NCBI GenBank assembly: GCA_937891245.1
Contig: CALAGB010000102.1
Location: 1-7,110 of the forward strand
Source: an uncultured Thermomicrobiales bacterium
Lineage (GTDB): Bacteria; Chloroflexota; Chloroflexia; Thermomicrobiales; Thermomicrobiaceae
Reading direction: 5' to 3'
DNA length: 7,110 bases
Part shown: piece after piece, positions 6,350-7,110 of the stretch
Position numbering within the stretch: the stretch's first letter is position 1
How the letters are laid out: every line of letters begins with the position of its first letter
Translations under genes and position numbers: made by a program
Notes under the pieces: model-generated
What the model was told of the DNA's origin: nothing
Seen by the model: only the letters and a program-made list of their open reading frames with translations
Database searches by the model: none

Positions 6350-6392
6350 CTCGTACTTAACGAGCGAAGCCGTCGTGAATAGCACGACGGCT
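6350..6392. terminator. Hairpins between convergent dnaJ and pilin genes
   Basis: A perfect 10-bp stem AGCCGTCGTG/CACGACGGCT (6368-6377 and 6383-6392) has a 5-nt loop. It is preceded by a smaller 5-bp stem CTCGT/ACGAG (6350-6354 and 6360-6364). It lies 55 nt after the dnaJ stop and 34 nt past the end of the second pilin gene on the opposite strand, the usual place for a bidirectional terminator. Neither strand has a clear U-run, so the mechanism may not be classical. Confidence 0.6.
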
Positions 6393-6426
6393 CCGGGGTC
6401 CACTCGTTGGGGGATGTAGTTGGGAA

Positions 6427-6591
6427 CTAGGCGGGAAAGGCGCTTACTGCCCGCTCGTAAAAACCGATCAATGGCGGTCCGACGAGAGAGACTGTTGCGA
6501 AGACCGCCGCCGCGATGAGTAAGAGAACCAAACTGTACTCGAGTAAGCCTTGGCCGTCCAAGCCCTTCCGCCATCGACGAATTGTGCTCAT
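6427..6591 (-). CDS. Flp family type IVb prepilin (second of pair)
   Basis: This 54-aa prepilin starts at the ATG at 6591, chosen because AAGGGAG (6604-6598) lies 6 nt upstream; longer in-frame extensions run into the intercistronic hairpin. A short basic leader (MSTIRRWRKGLDG) is followed by a predicted prepilin-peptidase site between G13 and Q14. Glu is at +5 and Tyr at +6 (QGLLEY), as in Flp/Tad pilins. Then comes a hydrophobic helix of about 20 residues (S20-V38) and a short tail with 'PPLIGFYERAVSAF'. The mature product would be about 41 residues, assembled into Flp pili by a Tad apparatus not seen here. It lies 76 nt downstream of a related pilin gene on the same strand. The hydrophobic segment differs from that of its neighbour, so this is not a recent duplicate. 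Confidence 0.88.
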   Translation of the reverse strand: MSTIRRWRKGLDGQGLLEYSLVLLLIAAAVFATVSLVGPPLIGFYERAVSAFPA

Positions 6592-6620
6592 CTGAGGCTC
6601 CCTTCGCCGCAATGGCGTTC

Positions 6621-6656
6621 TGTTGCTGGCCTCGCACGAATGCAAGGCCAGCAACA
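6621..6656 (-). promoter_or_regulatory. Strong intercistronic hairpin between the two pilin genes
   Basis: A perfect 12-bp stem (6621-6632 with 6645-6656) is followed, after one mismatch, by 3 more pairs closing a 4-nt loop that reads UUCG in the minus-strand RNA. It begins 11 nt after the stop of the first pilin gene and ends before the RBS of the second. No U-run follows, so it is more likely an RNA-stability, processing or partial-termination element that sets the ratio of the two pilins than a full terminator. Confidence 0.7.
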
Positions 6657-6667
6657 AGAGCCTCATA

Positions 6668-6868
6668 CTAGCTGCCGGCGGTGCCCAGCTGGCCGGAGAT
6701 GTTGGAGAAGATGTCTCGAATCTGCGGTCCGAGCAGAGTCAGAGTCGTAATCGCGACCACTGAGACGAGTACAAGAATCAACGCGTACTCAACCATGCCC
6801 TGGCCCTCGAACTCGTCTTTGACTTCCGGAGCGTAAAGGCCGTACAGAGCGCTAAGATACTGAACCAT
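6668..6868 (-). CDS. Flp family type IVb prepilin (first of pair)
   Basis: This 66-aa prepilin starts at the ATG at 6868, preceded by GGGAGG (6881-6876) with 7-nt spacing. Residues 1-22 form the leader ('MVQYLSALYG' onward, ending DEFEG). Cleavage is predicted between G22 and Q23, with the hallmark Glu at +5 and Tyr at +6 (QGMVEY). A hydrophobic helix follows (A29-L47), then a polar tail 'GPQIRDIFSNISGQLGTAGS'. The leader is unusually long and not basic compared with the second pilin. The mature pilin of about 44 residues would sit in the inner membrane until assembled into a thin Flp pilus for adhesion or surface contact. The strong RBS and first position suggest it is the more abundant of the two. 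No tadA/B/C, cpaB or prepilin peptidase gene is in the window. Confidence 0.9.
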   Translation of the reverse strand: MVQYLSALYGLYAPEVKDEFEGQGMVEYALILVLVSVVAITTLTLLGPQIRDIFSNISGQLGTAGS

Positions 6869-6881
6869 TCGTGAACCTCCC

Positions 6882-7066
6882 GATAATGAAAACGATAAGT
6901 GCCAGATAGATGAACCGATACCGTGATAACCGTGGACCTTCGAACCCCCCTTGAGCTTCCCCTCTCCTGTCTCGCCGGGTGCCTCGCTGTTGTCGGCTCC
7001 CGAGTGCGTTGACGAACAACCATCTCGATTACGGTTGTATGATAGGTGGTCGCCCTGGGGGGGCCA
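6882..7066 (-). other. Upstream region of pilin genes
   Basis: No convincing gene or clear sigma-70 promoter is seen here. Visible structure: CGATAA repeated at 6881-6886 and 6893-6898 with a 12-nt period; two near-tandem copies of ACCGTG near 6930-6943; and a 6-bp inverted repeat ACAACC/GGTTGT (7016-7021 and 7033-7038). I looked for a c-di-GMP riboswitch consensus and a sigma-54 site and found neither convincing. The pilin promoter should be here. Confidence 0.35.
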
Positions 7067-7110
7067 ATGAGTAAGAGGTCCGTATCTTTCGGTGCTGCGG
7101 TACCGAGGAA
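7067..7110 (+). CDS. Possible start of a divergent gene (cut by window edge)
   Basis: An ATG at 7067, preceded by a run of seven G with a 3-nt gap, opens a frame that runs to the window end (MSKRSVSFGAAVPR). A TATGAT -10-like box lies at 7038-7043. Fourteen codons are too few to identify the product or to be sure it is coding. Confidence 0.25.
   Translation, partial: MSKRSVSFGAAVPR

Noticed and set aside
6882..6910. Sigma-54-like TGGCAC in the pilin leader (minus strand)
   Set aside because: The TGGCAC element is present, but the required GC of the -12 box at the right spacing is missing.
6778..7023. 81-aa minus-strand open frame upstream of and overlapping the first pilin
   Set aside because: It overlaps the pilin in another frame, has Arg/Thr/Ser-rich low-complexity composition and no RBS of note.
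7009..7043. TTGACG ... TATGAT as a plus-strand promoter
   Set aside because: The spacer is 23 nt, too long for a sigma-70 promoter; only the -10-like box is noted.
6900..7110. Possible c-di-GMP riboswitch upstream of the pilins
   Set aside because: I could not find the conserved core of class I or II aptamers on the minus strand; GC-rich short stems alone are not enough.

Overview
The window is GC-rich bacterial chromosome carrying ordinary cellular genes on both strands. No phage, IS, CRISPR or RNA gene is visible. Two Flp-type prepilins with 'QGxxEY' processing sites, a free-standing dnaJ behind a CIRCE operator, and a mix of clear Shine-Dalgarno sites with GTG and TTG starts suggest a Chloroflexota bacterium, perhaps of the Thermomicrobia/Sphaerobacter kind. 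That placement is inferred from protein character, not proven.

Layout. (1) Positions 1-716, minus strand: the N-terminal 238 residues of an M20 metallopeptidase of the glutamate carboxypeptidase (CPG2) type, cut by the window edge. (2) Positions 799-3089, minus strand: a likely three-gene unit. In transcription order it holds a 115-aa unrecognised charged protein with a very good RBS, a 2,4-diaminopentanoate dehydrogenase/DapB-like NAD(P)-dependent oxidoreductase, and a NYN (LabA/PIN-like) nuclease-fold protein. (3) Positions 3090-3350: a divergent intergenic region with a candidate promoter for the minus-strand unit. (4) Positions 3351-5029, plus strand: an ADP-ribosylglycohydrolase-family protein that overlaps a HAD phosphatase by 4 nt (GTGA). 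(5) Positions 5026-5175: a perfect CIRCE element whose left arm contains the HAD stop codon, then an extended -10 promoter and the leader of dnaJ. (6) Positions 5176-6312: dnaJ. (7) Positions 6313-6426: hairpins between convergent genes. (8) Positions 6427-6868, minus strand: two tandem Flp pilin genes separated by a strong 12-bp hairpin. (9) Positions 6869-7110: the upstream region of the pilin genes, with a possible divergent gene start at the edge.

How the genes relate. The dnaJ unit is heat-shock controlled through CIRCE/HrcA, and the operator sits exactly at the junction with the upstream ARH-HAD pair. The ARH-HAD overlap implies translational coupling and perhaps a shared nucleotide/ADP-ribose salvage or protein de-ADP-ribosylation role. 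The pilins would need a Tad/Flp assembly machine encoded elsewhere. No clearly new system is visible. The most notable items are the CIRCE/stop-codon overlap, the T-G-D-T variant of the ADP-ribosylglycohydrolase metal motif, and the intercistronic hairpin between the two pilins.
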